This document shows positions 18,327 to 28,504 of a DNA stretch of 64,000 bases, piece by piece (the stretch's first letter is position 1; each line of letters opens with the position of its first letter). Below the pieces are notes generated by a model, which made no database searches, was not told the origin of the DNA, and worked only from the letters and a program-made list of their open reading frames with translations. Both the position numbers and the translations under genes were made by a program. This stretch comes from Clostridiaceae bacterium (GTDB taxonomy: Bacteria > Cyanobacteriota > Vampirovibrionia > Gastranaerophilales > Gastranaerophilaceae): positions 1 to 64,000 of the forward strand of contig JALCDS010000009.1 of assembly GCA_022641775.1 (NCBI GenBank), in the 5' to 3' direction.

Positions 18327-20903
18327 TTATTTAAACAATGACAATTGCGGAACTTCAGGTATTGTAGAATCAACTTTTTTACGAGTTGACAAGTTGTTTG
18401 AAAAATCCCTTTGCATCTTTGACATAAGTTCTTTTGCACGACCAACTACAGCATTTGGCAGTCCTGCCATTTTTGCGACTTGGATACCATAACTTTTACT
18501 TGCCCCACCTTGAACTATTTTTCTTAAAAATTCAATATGACCGTTTTCTTCAGAGATTGTAATTCTATAATTTTTAATCTGAGGATAAGTATTTGTCATA
18601 ACATTAAGCTCATGATAGTGAGTTGCAAAAATACATCTTGCTTTAATTTTAGTTGCAATATATTCAGCAACTGACCACGCAATTGCAACACCATCATAGG
18701 TGCTTGTACCTCTACCGATTTCATCTAACAAAATAAAACTTTTTTCGGTTGCAGAATTCAAAATACAAGCAGTTTCAATCATCTCGACCATAAATGTTGA
18801 TTGACCTAAAGTCAAATCATCACTGGCTCCGACACGAGTAAATATTTTGTCTACAATTCCCAATTTCAAATAATCCGCAGGAACCCAACTTCCCATTTGT
18901 GCCAAAATAACAATCAATGCATTTTGCCTCATATAAGTTGATTTACCTGCCATATTCGGACCAGTCAAAATCATAAACTGAGTTGTATCCTGAGAATTTG
19001 ATTTCAATTCCAAATCATTCGGAACATATTCGCCCAAAGGCAAAATATGTTCTAAAACTGCATGTCGTCCATTTTTTACAATAAAATCATCACTTTCATC
19101 AATTTCAGGTTTTGAATAATTGTTTTCAACAGCAACTTGCGCTAACGATGAATACACGTCGCATTCGGAAACACACTCGGCAATTTCTCTGATTTTTATG
19201 ACAAACTCTTTTGAATATTCTCTGAAATCAGAAAACAACTTGTACTCTAATTCTGATGACTTAAATTTAGCCGACAAAACATCGTCCTCATGATGTTTCA
19301 AGTCTTCTGTTATATATCTTTCACCGCCTGTCAGGGTTTGTTTCCTGATATATTCTTCCGGAACCAAATTCAAGTATGAATTTGTTACCTCAATAAAATA
19401 TCCAAAAACTTTGTTATACCCGACTTTTAAATTTTTAATCCCTGTTTTTTCTTTTTCGTCTTCTTCAAACTTTTTCAGCCAATTTTCGCCACCTGTCAAC
19501 AATTCTCTAAAATAATCAAGTTCGCCGGAAACACCATCTTTTATAATCCCGCCTTCTTTTATTAATAACGGAGGATTCTCAGAAATTGTCCTATCAATAA
19601 TGTCAACAAATTCCGCAATTTCATCTTTATAAGCCTCAACAACAGCCATAGGGTTGTTCTCAAGCGAGGTACAAACTTCTAACAATTCAGGCAAAACTCG
19701 TAATGAAGCTTTTAAACTCAAAAAATCACGAGGAGAGGCAGAAGAATTACTCATTCGTGTTGCTAACCTTTGTATATCATAAATTTTTTCCATTAATGAC
19801 ATGACAGAAAATCTTATATCTTGTTTTTCAACAAATTCTGTTACATAATTTTGTCTTTTTAATATATCAGAAACATTTTTCAAAGGCTGACAAATTCGGT
19901 TTTTCAAAAGTCTTGCGCCCATATTAGTTTTTGTTTTATCAATAGCCCACAATAACGAACCATATTTATTTTTTTCACGCAAAGTTTCTGTCAATTCCAA
20001 ATTTTTACGGGTAGCGCCATCAATTATTAAGTATTCAGACAATTCATAAGGTTCTATTCTGTCAAATTTTGGAACATTGTCTTTCAACGTTTCCCAAATA
20101 TATGCCAAAAGTGCACCGGATGCTCTGAATCCTATTTTGTATTTTGAATATCCGAAACTTTCCAAAGACTTTGCATCAAAGACAGCTTTAATATTATTTG
20201 TTGAAAAATTCTCTTCAAAAACACTGGCTGGAATTTTGGAACAATTATAAATACTTGTAATTTGTTCTGGTAAATCGATCTTTGTTTCAGGAACGATTTG
20301 AAACGGCATAATTTTTTGATTAACTGCAGGCGCAACTATTTCAGAAGGATTTATACGGTTCAGCTCTGCCATTATCAAATTTAATGGTGCCTGTGTTACT
20401 TTGAATTCACCGGTTGAAATGTCCGCATAAGAAAATCCGAATATATCAGTTTTTTCATCCTTAAACAATGCACAAATATAGTTGTTTGAATTTTGTACTA
20501 ATAAATCACTCTCCGTCAATGTCCCTGAGGTGACAATCCTTGTAATTCCACGTTTTACGAGTCCTTTTGCGAATTTGGGATCTTCTAATTGATCACAAAT
20601 AACAACCTTTATATTTTTTTGAACAAGTTTTTCCAAATAGTTGTTGACTGCTTTTGCAGGAATTCCAGCAAGCGGAACCTTCCCAATAATACTACCGGCA
20701 TCTTTACTCGTTAACGTTAGTTCTAACTCTTTTGACATCAAAACAGCATCTTCAAAAAAAGTTTCATAAAAATCGCCAAGCCTATACAAAAGCAGCGTAT
20801 CAGGATTTTGTTTTTTTACGTCCAAATACTGTTGCATAACAGGTGTAGTATCTTCAGGCTTCACCTCATATGATTTTATATTATTGATTTCTTGATTTTT
20901 CAT
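18327..20903 (-). CDS. mutS: DNA mismatch repair protein MutS
   Basis: TPVMQQYLDVKKQNPDTLLLYRLGDFYETFFEDA; TGPNMAGKSTYMRQ; DEIGRGTSTYDGVAIAWSVAEY. Confidence 0.97.
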   Translation of the reverse strand: MKNQEINNIKSYEVKPEDTTPVMQQYLDVKKQNPDTLLLYRLGDFYETFFEDAVLMSKELELTLTSKDAGSIIGKVPLAGIPAKAVNNYLEKLVQKNIKVVICDQLEDPKFAKGLVKRGITRIVTSGTLTESDLLVQNSNNYICALFKDEKTDIFGFSYADISTGEFKVTQAPLNLIMAELNRINPSEIVAPAVNQKIMPFQIVPETKIDLPEQITSIYNCSKIPASVFEENFSTNNIKAVFDAKSLESFGYSKYKIGFRASGALLAYIWETLKDNVPKFDRIEPYELSEYLIIDGATRKNLELTETLREKNKYGSLLWAIDKTKTNMGARLLKNRICQPLKNVSDILKRQNYVTEFVEKQDIRFSVMSLMEKIYDIQRLATRMSNSSASPRDFLSLKASLRVLPELLEVCTSLENNPMAVVEAYKDEIAEFVDIIDRTISENPPLLIKEGGIIKDGVSGELDYFRELLTGGENWLKKFEEDEKEKTGIKNLKVGYNKVFGYFIEVTNSYLNLVPEEYIRKQTLTGGERYITEDLKHHEDDVLSAKFKSSELEYKLFSDFREYSKEFVIKIREIAECVSECDVYSSLAQVAVENNYSKPEIDESDDFIVKNGRHAVLEHILPLGEYVPNDLELKSNSQDTTQFMILTGPNMAGKSTYMRQNALIVILAQMGSWVPADYLKLGIVDKIFTRVGASDDLTLGQSTFMVEMIETACILNSATEKSFILLDEIGRGTSTYDGVAIAWSVAEYIATKIKARCIFATHYHELNVMTNTYPQIKNYRITISEENGHIEFLRKIVQGGASKSYGIQVAKMAGLPNAVVGRAKELMSKMQRDFSNNLSTRKKVDSTIPEVPQLSLFK

Positions 20904-20944
20904 ATCCTTAATGATATTATACGAGATAAAACGAGGATTTCAAT

Positions 20945-21544
20945 ATGGGATGTTTAAAAAATACAGTTAGAGCAGTCATAATTACTCTTGCCGTTGTAGG
21001 TTTTGTATCTATAGGTGGTAAAGAATGGCTAATGCCGCATATAAACAACATTTTTCACCCATCACCTAATACCATTCTTGAAAAAGCTAAAAAAGTCGGA
21101 GATTTTTCAAAAGAATCAGACGAATTTGAACTTGAGAAAGCAACAGGAGTAATGGGATATAATGCCGTTGTCGCTCAACACAAAGCCTCGGGGCAAAAAA
21201 TGTTTGTGGTTGAATCAGGGAAAAAAGAAATTATAACGCAAGAAGATTTAAAATCTCCAAATATTCAATCCAAATTAAGACGCACTGCAAAGAGAGTAAA
21301 ATATCAATCAATTTCAGCACAAGATATTGTTGTTACCAAACAGGGAATGATTGATGCCTATGGTCAAAAAGTTCCATATGTAAAATTTAATGCTAAAGTA
21401 TCAAAACTTCCGATAGGAGAAGTATCAGGGATTGTTGCCGTGGTAAAGGACAAAGACGGCAAGCCAAGAACCCTTTTATCAGTTAATGAGAAACGTAAAT
21501 ACTCACAACTCGTAGCTGAAGATTTTTTCAAAAATATTCGATAA
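20945..21544 (+). CDS. hypothetical protein, N-terminal TM/signal anchor
   Basis: Intact ORF with GAGG upstream; VRAVIITLAVVGFVSIGG hydrophobic segment. Confidence 0.7.
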   Translation: MGCLKNTVRAVIITLAVVGFVSIGGKEWLMPHINNIFHPSPNTILEKAKKVGDFSKESDEFELEKATGVMGYNAVVAQHKASGQKMFVVESGKKEIITQEDLKSPNIQSKLRRTAKRVKYQSISAQDIVVTKQGMIDAYGQKVPYVKFNAKVSKLPIGEVSGIVAVVKDKDGKPRTLLSVNEKRKYSQLVAEDFFKNIR

Positions 21545-21573
21545 TATATTTAGATGATTTTTTATAAAAACAT

Positions 21574-21607
21574 GTGACATTTTAAAAAATTTGGGTATAA
21601 TATCATT
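21574..21607 (+). promoter_or_regulatory. leaderless-type promoter GTGACA-16-TATAAT-6-ATG
   Basis: -35 21574-21579, -10 21596-21601 (consensus TATAAT), ATG 21608. Confidence 0.6.
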
Positions 21608-21826
21608 ATGGGCGAATACGATAAACTTGTAAAACTTATAGACAAAGAAGTCGTAACCTTAAGCGATTTGAGGACCTTAACAGATTCTGAATTGGTCGCT
21701 AGCGTCGCTTTGGAAAAAAACGACAACAAACATCCTGAATGTAAGAAGTACAAAGTTCAATTTGCTAACGAAGAATTATATTGGGTTTATGTAAAAGAGA
21801 AAAAAGGTTTCTTTAATTTCTTTTAG
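21608..21826 (+). CDS. 72-aa hypothetical protein
   Basis: Consensus promoter directly upstream; acidic/lysine-rich intact ORF. Confidence 0.6.
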   Translation: MGEYDKLVKLIDKEVVTLSDLRTLTDSELVASVALEKNDNKHPECKKYKVQFANEELYWVYVKEKKGFFNFF

Positions 21827-22749
21827 ACATTACCCGTTGAACTGTTTCTATCATCCTCAAGTTGTTTTATGTCTATATTATCACTATCATCAGTATAGTT
21901 GGTATTTAATGTCGGAGTATCAATTTCGACATTTACATCTGCATCAACCATTTCAAGATCTGCTTTAGCAAATTCTTTTGTTTTGCCATCTTCAAGTTTA
22001 ACCGCAACAGTTCCATTCATAAATTGAATGAAACAAACTTTACCCAAACCATCCGGTGTCATAACTGATGAACCTATTGGCGGCATTCCTTTTGCAGCAT
22101 CAATATAATTTGAATATTCATAAGTTAAGCAACACAAAAGTCTTCCGCATGTACCTGAAATTTTTCCGGGATTTATAGGCATACCTTGATCTTTTGCTAA
22201 TTTAACATTTATTGTTGCAAATTTTCTCAGAAAAGATGAGCAGCAGAAAGGTCTTCCACAAATTCCCATACCTTCTAATATTGAGGTTTCGTCCCTCACT
22301 CCAATATGTCTCAAATCTATTCTAACACGTGTAAAGACTTGAGTTAAATCTTTCAACAATGCTCTGAAATCAACTCTTTCAGGAGCAGTATAGTAGAAAG
22401 TTATTTTACGTTTATCAAATGTAATTCTACACTGAACTAAATTCATATTTAGTTTATGCTGTTGAACTAGATTTTGACATTTAAAAAATGCTGTAACTTC
22501 CTCTTTTTTAATATCCTCTAATGTTTGAATATCACGTTGAGAAAGAGTTCTAATAACATGAAAAGCCTCCGGCTTTTCTGCTGACTTATCCCAAATTTTA
22601 GATATTTCTGAATTTACGCAATAAGCTTTCAAGGCTTCTTCACCCTTTTCAGTTCTAACCAAAACCATCTGCCCATCTTCCAAATTAATGGTATCCGGAA
22701 CATTAAGCGGATAATATGTATTTTTCAAATATCTTACTGCAAATTTCAT
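21823..22749 (-). CDS. PSP1 domain protein, RicT/YaaT-like
   Basis: GVRDETSILEGMGICGRPFCCSSFL ... GKISGTCGRLLCCLTYE cysteine pattern. Confidence 0.88.
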   Translation of the reverse strand: MKFAVRYLKNTYYPLNVPDTINLEDGQMVLVRTEKGEEALKAYCVNSEISKIWDKSAEKPEAFHVIRTLSQRDIQTLEDIKKEEVTAFFKCQNLVQQHKLNMNLVQCRITFDKRKITFYYTAPERVDFRALLKDLTQVFTRVRIDLRHIGVRDETSILEGMGICGRPFCCSSFLRKFATINVKLAKDQGMPINPGKISGTCGRLLCCLTYEYSNYIDAAKGMPPIGSSVMTPDGLGKVCFIQFMNGTVAVKLEDGKTKEFAKADLEMVDADVNVEIDTPTLNTNYTDDSDNIDIKQLEDDRNSSTGNV

Positions 22750-23750
22750 TATATATATCTTTCTTCTTCTTTTAGTTTTCTATTCATCAAATTTTCTAAC
22801 AATTCGCGAGGAGTAATATCTGTATAAACAGCCTCATATATTGCGTTAGAAACAGGTACTTCAATGTTCAATTTTTTAGCCAATTCACAAATCGCACGAG
22901 AAGTTTTTACACCTTCTGCAACCGAGCCTAACTCTTTCAAAATATCATCAATTTTCTTTCCTTTTGCAAGCATTGAACCAACCGTATAATTTCTTGACAT
23001 CGGACTTGAACAAGTGGCAATCAAATCTCCCATTCCTGAAAGTCCATATAATGTTGAAGGACTTGCACCAAGTTTTACACTGACCCTCACAATTTCAGCC
23101 ATCCCTCGAGTCAAAAGAGCACCGGCACAATTGTCACCCAACGTCATAGTGTGCGCAAACCCGGAAGCAATTGCAATAACGTTTTTTAAACTACCACCGA
23201 GTTCAACACCGATAACATCTGAATTTGTATATAGTCTGAATTTATTTTTAACAGAACAATGTTGTTGCACAAAAGTTGCAGCTTCCATATCGTCAGAGGC
23301 TACAGATGCAGCTGTAGGTAACCCTGCCAAAACCTCTTTTGCCAATGTAGGGCCTGATAAAATAACCAATCTTTGGCTTGGCAGAACATCTTTTATAACT
23401 TCTGACATTCTCATTAATGAAGGTAATTCAATACCTTTTGATGCATTAACTAAGATTTGTTCGGGTTTTACACCTGCAAGTTTTAAATGTTCACAAACAT
23501 CACGAGTACCTGATGTCGCAACAACAGATAAAATTATATCTGCATTATTAATAGCTTTTTGTAAATCAGAAGTAATTTCAACTTTTTCTTGCAATTGAAC
23601 TTCTAAAGGTTTAAGGCTATGTTTGTTCTTAATCAAATCTTCATTCAAATCAACAGAACGACCCCATACCGCAACCTCATCAAAGTTATCAGTTAAAAGC
23701 CAAGCTAACGTTAACCCCCAACATCCGGCACCTAATACAGTTAATTTCAT
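22749..23750 (-). CDS. gpsA: glycerol-3-phosphate dehydrogenase [NAD(P)+]
   Basis: GAGCWGLTLAWLL, SGPTLAKEV, LGGSLKNVIAIASG, GLSGMGDLIATCSSPMSRNYTVG. Confidence 0.94.
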   Translation of the reverse strand: MKLTVLGAGCWGLTLAWLLTDNFDEVAVWGRSVDLNEDLIKNKHSLKPLEVQLQEKVEITSDLQKAINNADIILSVVATSGTRDVCEHLKLAGVKPEQILVNASKGIELPSLMRMSEVIKDVLPSQRLVILSGPTLAKEVLAGLPTAASVASDDMEAATFVQQHCSVKNKFRLYTNSDVIGVELGGSLKNVIAIASGFAHTMTLGDNCAGALLTRGMAEIVRVSVKLGASPSTLYGLSGMGDLIATCSSPMSRNYTVGSMLAKGKKIDDILKELGSVAEGVKTSRAICELAKKLNIEVPVSNAIYEAVYTDITPRELLENLMNRKLKEEERYI

Positions 23751-23772
23751 TAAAGCTTCTCTCCCTACAATT

Positions 23773-24675
23773 CTATACTTTTTCTGTCAAATCCAATTCG
23801 TTTAATAATTTTCTCAAAACGCCAGCATGTTTACGTAATTCCAAACGTGATTTTTCAACGTCAAAACCGGTTTTCAAAGAAACTATTGCCGTTTTGATTT
23901 CCCAATCGCATTTTAACAATGCGGCAAGTGCTTCACTATGAGAAGTTCCTGCAATTTGAGCAACAATTCTTATTGCTCTATCTTTCAATTTTTCATTTAC
24001 AGCCTGCAAATCAATCATAAAGTTTTCGTAAGTTTTACCTATTTTTATCATTGAACCTGTAGATAACATATTCAAAATCATTTTTTGCGCAGTTCCTGCT
24101 TTCAATCTGCTTGAACCTGCAATAACTTCAGGTCCTACTTCTGCACAAATAACCAAACCGGCTTCAGTTGCAATTTTCCCTTGTGAATTACAAGTAATAG
24201 CAATAGTGTCACAACCTAAATCATCAGCTTTTGATAAAACACCGAGCAAATATTTCGGATTTCCACTGGCTGAAATAACAACCGCAACATCTTTGCTTGT
24301 CAAAACTTCTGCGTCTTTGTAACCTTGATCAAAATTATCTTCAGCGCCTTCAACAGAAGTCCTTATTGCTTTTTCACCACCGGCAATAACACCTTGAACC
24401 ATATCCGTTGGAACACTAAATGTCGGAGAGCATTCTGCGGCATCCAAAATTCCCAATCTGCCTGAAGTACCTGCTCCAAAATAAAATAACTTTCCGCCTT
24501 TGATAAAGTGTTTTGCAATAATATCAATTGCCTCAGCTATATGTTCAGATTCATCTTCAATTGCAAGGGCAACGAGTTTGTCCTCTTCATTCATTTTTTT
24601 GACCATATCTACAGTAGACAAAATATCAATATCTTTTGTATTTTCATTTCTGTATTCAGTAATTGCTTCACTCAT
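23773..24675 (-). CDS. murQ: N-acetylmuramic acid 6-phosphate etherase
   Basis: YFGAGTSGRLGILDAAECSPTF; GPEVIAGSSRLKAGTAQKMILNMLSTGSMI. Confidence 0.94.
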   Translation of the reverse strand: MSEAITEYRNENTKDIDILSTVDMVKKMNEEDKLVALAIEDESEHIAEAIDIIAKHFIKGGKLFYFGAGTSGRLGILDAAECSPTFSVPTDMVQGVIAGGEKAIRTSVEGAEDNFDQGYKDAEVLTSKDVAVVISASGNPKYLLGVLSKADDLGCDTIAITCNSQGKIATEAGLVICAEVGPEVIAGSSRLKAGTAQKMILNMLSTGSMIKIGKTYENFMIDLQAVNEKLKDRAIRIVAQIAGTSHSEALAALLKCDWEIKTAIVSLKTGFDVEKSRLELRKHAGVLRKLLNELDLTEKV

Positions 24676-24713
24676 TTTTCTTCCCTCACAAAACTACACT
24701 AATAAAACACTAA

Positions 24714-25178
24714 TTAAACTAATTCTTTAATAAGATTTGCCATTTCAATAGCACTTCTTGCTGCATCAGCACCCTTGTTGCCGGCTTTTGTACCTGCTCT
24801 TTCAATTGCTTGTTCAAGGTTTTCTGTAGTCAAAACGCCAAACATAACAGGTACACCTGTTTGAAGACTAACATTGGCAATACCTTTTGACAACTCTGCC
24901 GATACATATTCAAAATGTTGAGTAGAACCTTTAATAATAGCGCCAAGTGCAATGATTGCATTGTATCTTTTTGATTGTGCACATTTTTGAGCAATAATCG
25001 GAATTTCAAAAGCTCCGGGAACTTTTACAATATCAATATTCTCGTCTTGAACGCCACTGCGTTTCAATTCATCAACAGCTCCTGACAACAATTTTGAACC
25101 AATAAAATCATTAAATCTTGAAATTATGATACAAAATTTTTCATTACCTGCTACTAATTTTCCTTCATAAGTTTTCAT
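24714..25178 (-). CDS. ribH: 6,7-dimethyl-8-ribityllumazine synthase
   Basis: [58 protein letters not shown]. Confidence 0.94.
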   Translation of the reverse strand: MKTYEGKLVAGNEKFCIIISRFNDFIGSKLLSGAVDELKRSGVQDENIDIVKVPGAFEIPIIAQKCAQSKRYNAIIALGAIIKGSTQHFEYVSAELSKGIANVSLQTGVPVMFGVLTTENLEQAIERAGTKAGNKGADAARSAIEMANLIKELV

Positions 25179-25231
25179 AATATTTCTCCAATAGCCTGTT
25201 TATTTATAGTCCCATTCTAATACATTTAAAA

Positions 25232-25936
25232 CTATTTTACAACCAACGGAGCAAAAATCTTATAAAAAATATATATTGACGACAATATTAACAAAATTCC
25301 TCCGAATTTCATTAACATATCAGAAATTTTGTAGAACTTTTTCCAATTTTTCAACTGGGAAGTCAAAAAAGCTGCAAGTATCAATATTAAGCCTTGACCT
25401 ATTGAGAAAAGGAACAACATCAAAACTGATTCCATTATATTCGCACTCAATGATGCAAATGCCATAATACCTGCTAAAATCGGAGTAGAACAAGGTGTTC
25501 CTACAAGTGCAAATGTTCCGCCTAAAATAAACGGATACAAAAAATTATTTTCAACTTTGCCTTTTGGCATTTCTTTTATTAAAACAGGCATTTCAAAATC
25601 CAGAAATCCAACGAGTTTCAATCCCATTAACATAATTATACCGGCGAGAAATATCCCGAAATATCCGCCTGCAACAGCAATAAATACTTTTCCTGTTAAC
25701 GCACAAATAATTCCGACGCCTGAAAATATCACTGCCGTACCCATTACAAACGAACAAATCTGTAAAAAGGTCGTAATCGGTTTTTCTTTTGAATATCCTG
25801 CAACATAACCTATAATAATCGGTAGCATTGCAAGAGAACATGGAGAAACTGATGCAATCAAGCCACCCAAAAACGATAATGCAAAAAGCATTGAAACACT
25901 ACCTTGAGTTGTAAATAGCTGAGTAAGAGCTTCCAT
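25232..25936 (-). CDS. CcdA/DsbD-type thiol-disulfide transmembrane protein
   Basis: FLGGLIASVSPCSLAMLPIIIGYVAG; GTPCSTPILAGIMAFAS. Confidence 0.85.
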   Translation of the reverse strand: MEALTQLFTTQGSVSMLFALSFLGGLIASVSPCSLAMLPIIIGYVAGYSKEKPITTFLQICSFVMGTAVIFSGVGIICALTGKVFIAVAGGYFGIFLAGIIMLMGLKLVGFLDFEMPVLIKEMPKGKVENNFLYPFILGGTFALVGTPCSTPILAGIMAFASLSANIMESVLMLFLFSIGQGLILILAAFLTSQLKNWKKFYKISDMLMKFGGILLILSSIYIFYKIFAPLVVK

Positions 25937-25937
25937 A

Positions 25938-26351
25938 TTATTTCAAATCCTGTAATTTTTTATCCATCTGAGCTTGTGGTATTGCGCCTTCAATTCTATC
26001 GACAATTTTTCCTTTTGAATCTATCAAAATTATTGTTGGAACAAGTTCCACATTATACTTTTTCATTTGGGCACTATTAAAAGAATTTCTGTCTTGAACA
26101 TGAATTTCAATTAAAGCAATTCTATCAGTGTATTTTGGAAATATCTGTTTAAAAATTCCATTCATTGTTTGACAATCTCTGCACATAGCAGATGTAAATT
26201 TTATAACCTGAGGTTTTCCTTTAACATTTGCCATTTGTTGAGAGGAAGTTGTATTCTTTGCAGAAACAGATTCTGTATGTTTTGACAATCCAAAATATGC
26301 AACAAACGGAATAACAAAAATAATTAAAAGTGTAATAATATTTTTTTTCAT
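25938..26351 (-). CDS. thioredoxin-fold protein, membrane-anchored
   Basis: N-terminal TM; FTSAMCRDCQTMNGIFKQ (CxxC), VELVPTIILIDSKGKIV. Confidence 0.8.
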   Translation of the reverse strand: MKKNIITLLIIFVIPFVAYFGLSKHTESVSAKNTTSSQQMANVKGKPQVIKFTSAMCRDCQTMNGIFKQIFPKYTDRIALIEIHVQDRNSFNSAQMKKYNVELVPTIILIDSKGKIVDRIEGAIPQAQMDKKLQDLK

Positions 26352-26508
26352 GCTTTTATCTCCTTTTTTATTGTAACATAATAACTTATTTTTTCATTTT
26401 TCTAATTACCAATCGGGTGATATTTTGTACTAAATTGCAAAACTTGCAATAACACATCAAAAATGTTAAGATATAGCTTGTAAATAAGAAGAATATGAGG
26501 ATTTTTTT

Positions 26509-26679
26509 ATGGCAAGATTAATAAGACCGGTTTTGGCTATCAGATGCACACAATCAGGTTGCAAAACTCTTTTTGAAGTAGCTGAAGTTGAAGAAGGAAA
26601 ACAACAAGAAGTTGTATGCCCAAAATGTGGTGAACATTATGTTTATCCGATTATCGAAGGTCAAGAAGACGACAAATAA
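26509..26679 (+). CDS. 56-aa zinc-ribbon-like protein
   Basis: Hand-translated: MARLIRPVLAIRCTQSGCKTLFEVAEVEEGKQQEVVCPKCGEHYVYPIIEGQEDDK*; GAGG upstream; stop overlaps next ATG. Confidence 0.7.
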   Translation: MARLIRPVLAIRCTQSGCKTLFEVAEVEEGKQQEVVCPKCGEHYVYPIIEGQEDDK

Positions 26680-27632
26680 TGGAATTTAACGGTACTGATA
26701 AAAGATACAATCAGTATAGTGCGTATTTAAAAAATAAATTCGGCGCCAAAGTTTATAAAATAACACTTGACGCCGGTTTTTCGTGTCCAAACAGAGATGG
26801 TACTATTTCAAGCGGTGGATGTATTTTTTGTGATGACGGTGGAAGTTTCTCTCAAGCTCATTCAAACAAACTCTCAATTGAAGAACAGGTGAACATAGGA
26901 GCTGAAACTTTAAAAAGTAGATTTAAAGCTCAAAAATTTATGTCCTATTTTCAAGCGTTTTCAAATACTTATAAACCTGTAAAAGAATTGGAAAAAATTT
27001 ATAATTCATCACTTTGCAGAGATGATATTGTAGGTCTTTCAATAGGTACTCGCCCGGATTGCATCGATGATGACAAACTAAAATTAATTGCCTCTTACAA
27101 AGACGATTATTATACATGGATTGAATACGGACTCCAGTCCATGCACAACAAAACACTTGAAAAAATAAATCGAGGACACGATTTTGATTGTTTTTTAAAA
27201 GCCTATGAAAAGACAAAAGCTCTTGGCATAAACGTTTGTGTGCACATAATAGTAGGACTTTGGGAAACTGATGAAGAAATTATGCAAACAGCTCAAAAAT
27301 TATCAGAACTTAATATTGACGGGATAAAAATACATATGTTATGTGCCTTAAACAACACAAAACTTGCCGATATGTATAACAATGGCGAAATAACATTCCG
27401 AGAAGAAGACGACTATGTAAATCTTGTCTGTAACATATTGGAAGTTTTACCTCAAAATTGTACAATACACAGACTTGCAGGTAATGGTGATAAAAATAAT
27501 CTTATAGCTCCAAAATGGCTCGGCAAAAAATTTGACTGTTTAAATAAAATTGATAGAGAGCTGATAAAACGAGGTACTTTTCAGGGTTACAAATGTTTGC
27601 AATACGGTTTACAAAACAACAATCATGTGTAA
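26679..27632 (+). CDS. TIGR01212/YhcC-family radical SAM protein
   Basis: ITLDAGFSCPNRDGTISSGGCIFCDDGGS; YGLQSMHNKTLEKINRGHD. Confidence 0.88.
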   Translation: MEFNGTDKRYNQYSAYLKNKFGAKVYKITLDAGFSCPNRDGTISSGGCIFCDDGGSFSQAHSNKLSIEEQVNIGAETLKSRFKAQKFMSYFQAFSNTYKPVKELEKIYNSSLCRDDIVGLSIGTRPDCIDDDKLKLIASYKDDYYTWIEYGLQSMHNKTLEKINRGHDFDCFLKAYEKTKALGINVCVHIIVGLWETDEEIMQTAQKLSELNIDGIKIHMLCALNNTKLADMYNNGEITFREEDDYVNLVCNILEVLPQNCTIHRLAGNGDKNNLIAPKWLGKKFDCLNKIDRELIKRGTFQGYKCLQYGLQNNNHV

Positions 27633-27751
27633 TAATACGTTTGTAGTAGATTGTAACAAAATTTTAATATTTTAAAGTAAAATCGTCAAAAATTTTTTTT
27701 ACGTGTGTTAGAGATGAATGAAAAATAAATATTAAAATTGGAGATAAATGT

Positions 27752-28504
27752 ATGTTAGCAATTCAATTAGGACTTAACAAATCATGCAGACAACCGGCAT
27801 TCAAAAGTAATGAAGATTTTGACAATGAGTCAAATATTGATGCATTTGATGATGCAAAACTAGAAAAGCAGCCGGCAGATGATTCTTTTGATATAATGAA
27901 AGCTAATGAAGAAGATTATAATAAAGAAGAAGGTTTTTGGAAAAATCAAAAAGCAAAATTTGATGACCTTTCTTCAGACAAAAATATTCCACCTGTTGTA
28001 AAAAAAGGTATGGAAGTAGCTTCTGTTGGCGTATCCGGAATTTTAGGCGGTATGGCTATGGCTTGGGGCTCTAAAAAGTCAATAACAGCCTTGGAAGATT
28101 TTTCTAAAACTAAACCGGTTATGAAATTTAATAATCAAGTAAAAACTGCAACTAAAGACTTTAAAAAGGCTATGACTAATGCAGTTGATACATATAAAAA
28201 ATCGGAATTTGCTACAAAACTTGATTCTAATATAAAAGTTAAAACAATCAAAATAAAGAATTCAAAATTCGGTAAAAATGTAATAGTAAAAGCCTTTGTA
28301 AATTGCTTCAAAGCTATAAAAAATGCAATTAAAGGAGTTTACAACTTCATAGTTAAGACAATTAAAGGTATTAAACCTGAACAAGCTAAAAAGGCTACCG
28401 TAAATACATTAGGTGTTTCAGGTGGCGTAACAAGCGGAATTGCTACACTAAAAGAAATCAAAAAAGAAAATCGTAAAGCTGAATTTGCAGATAGGGATGA
28501 ATAA
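27752..28504 (+). CDS. lineage-restricted hypothetical protein
   Basis: GGAG upstream; N-term LNKSCRQPAFKSNEDF; hydrophobic VGVSGILGGMAMAWG and VSGGVTSGIATL segments. Confidence 0.7.
   Translation: MLAIQLGLNKSCRQPAFKSNEDFDNESNIDAFDDAKLEKQPADDSFDIMKANEEDYNKEEGFWKNQKAKFDDLSSDKNIPPVVKKGMEVASVGVSGILGGMAMAWGSKKSITALEDFSKTKPVMKFNNQVKTATKDFKKAMTNAVDTYKKSEFATKLDSNIKVKTIKIKNSKFGKNVIVKAFVNCFKAIKNAIKGVYNFIVKTIKGIKPEQAKKATVNTLGVSGGVTSGIATLKEIKKENRKAEFADRDE

Noticed and set aside
23014-23598. 194-aa plus-strand ORF opposite gpsA
   Set aside because: Antisense shadow of a well-conserved gene; no independent start signal.
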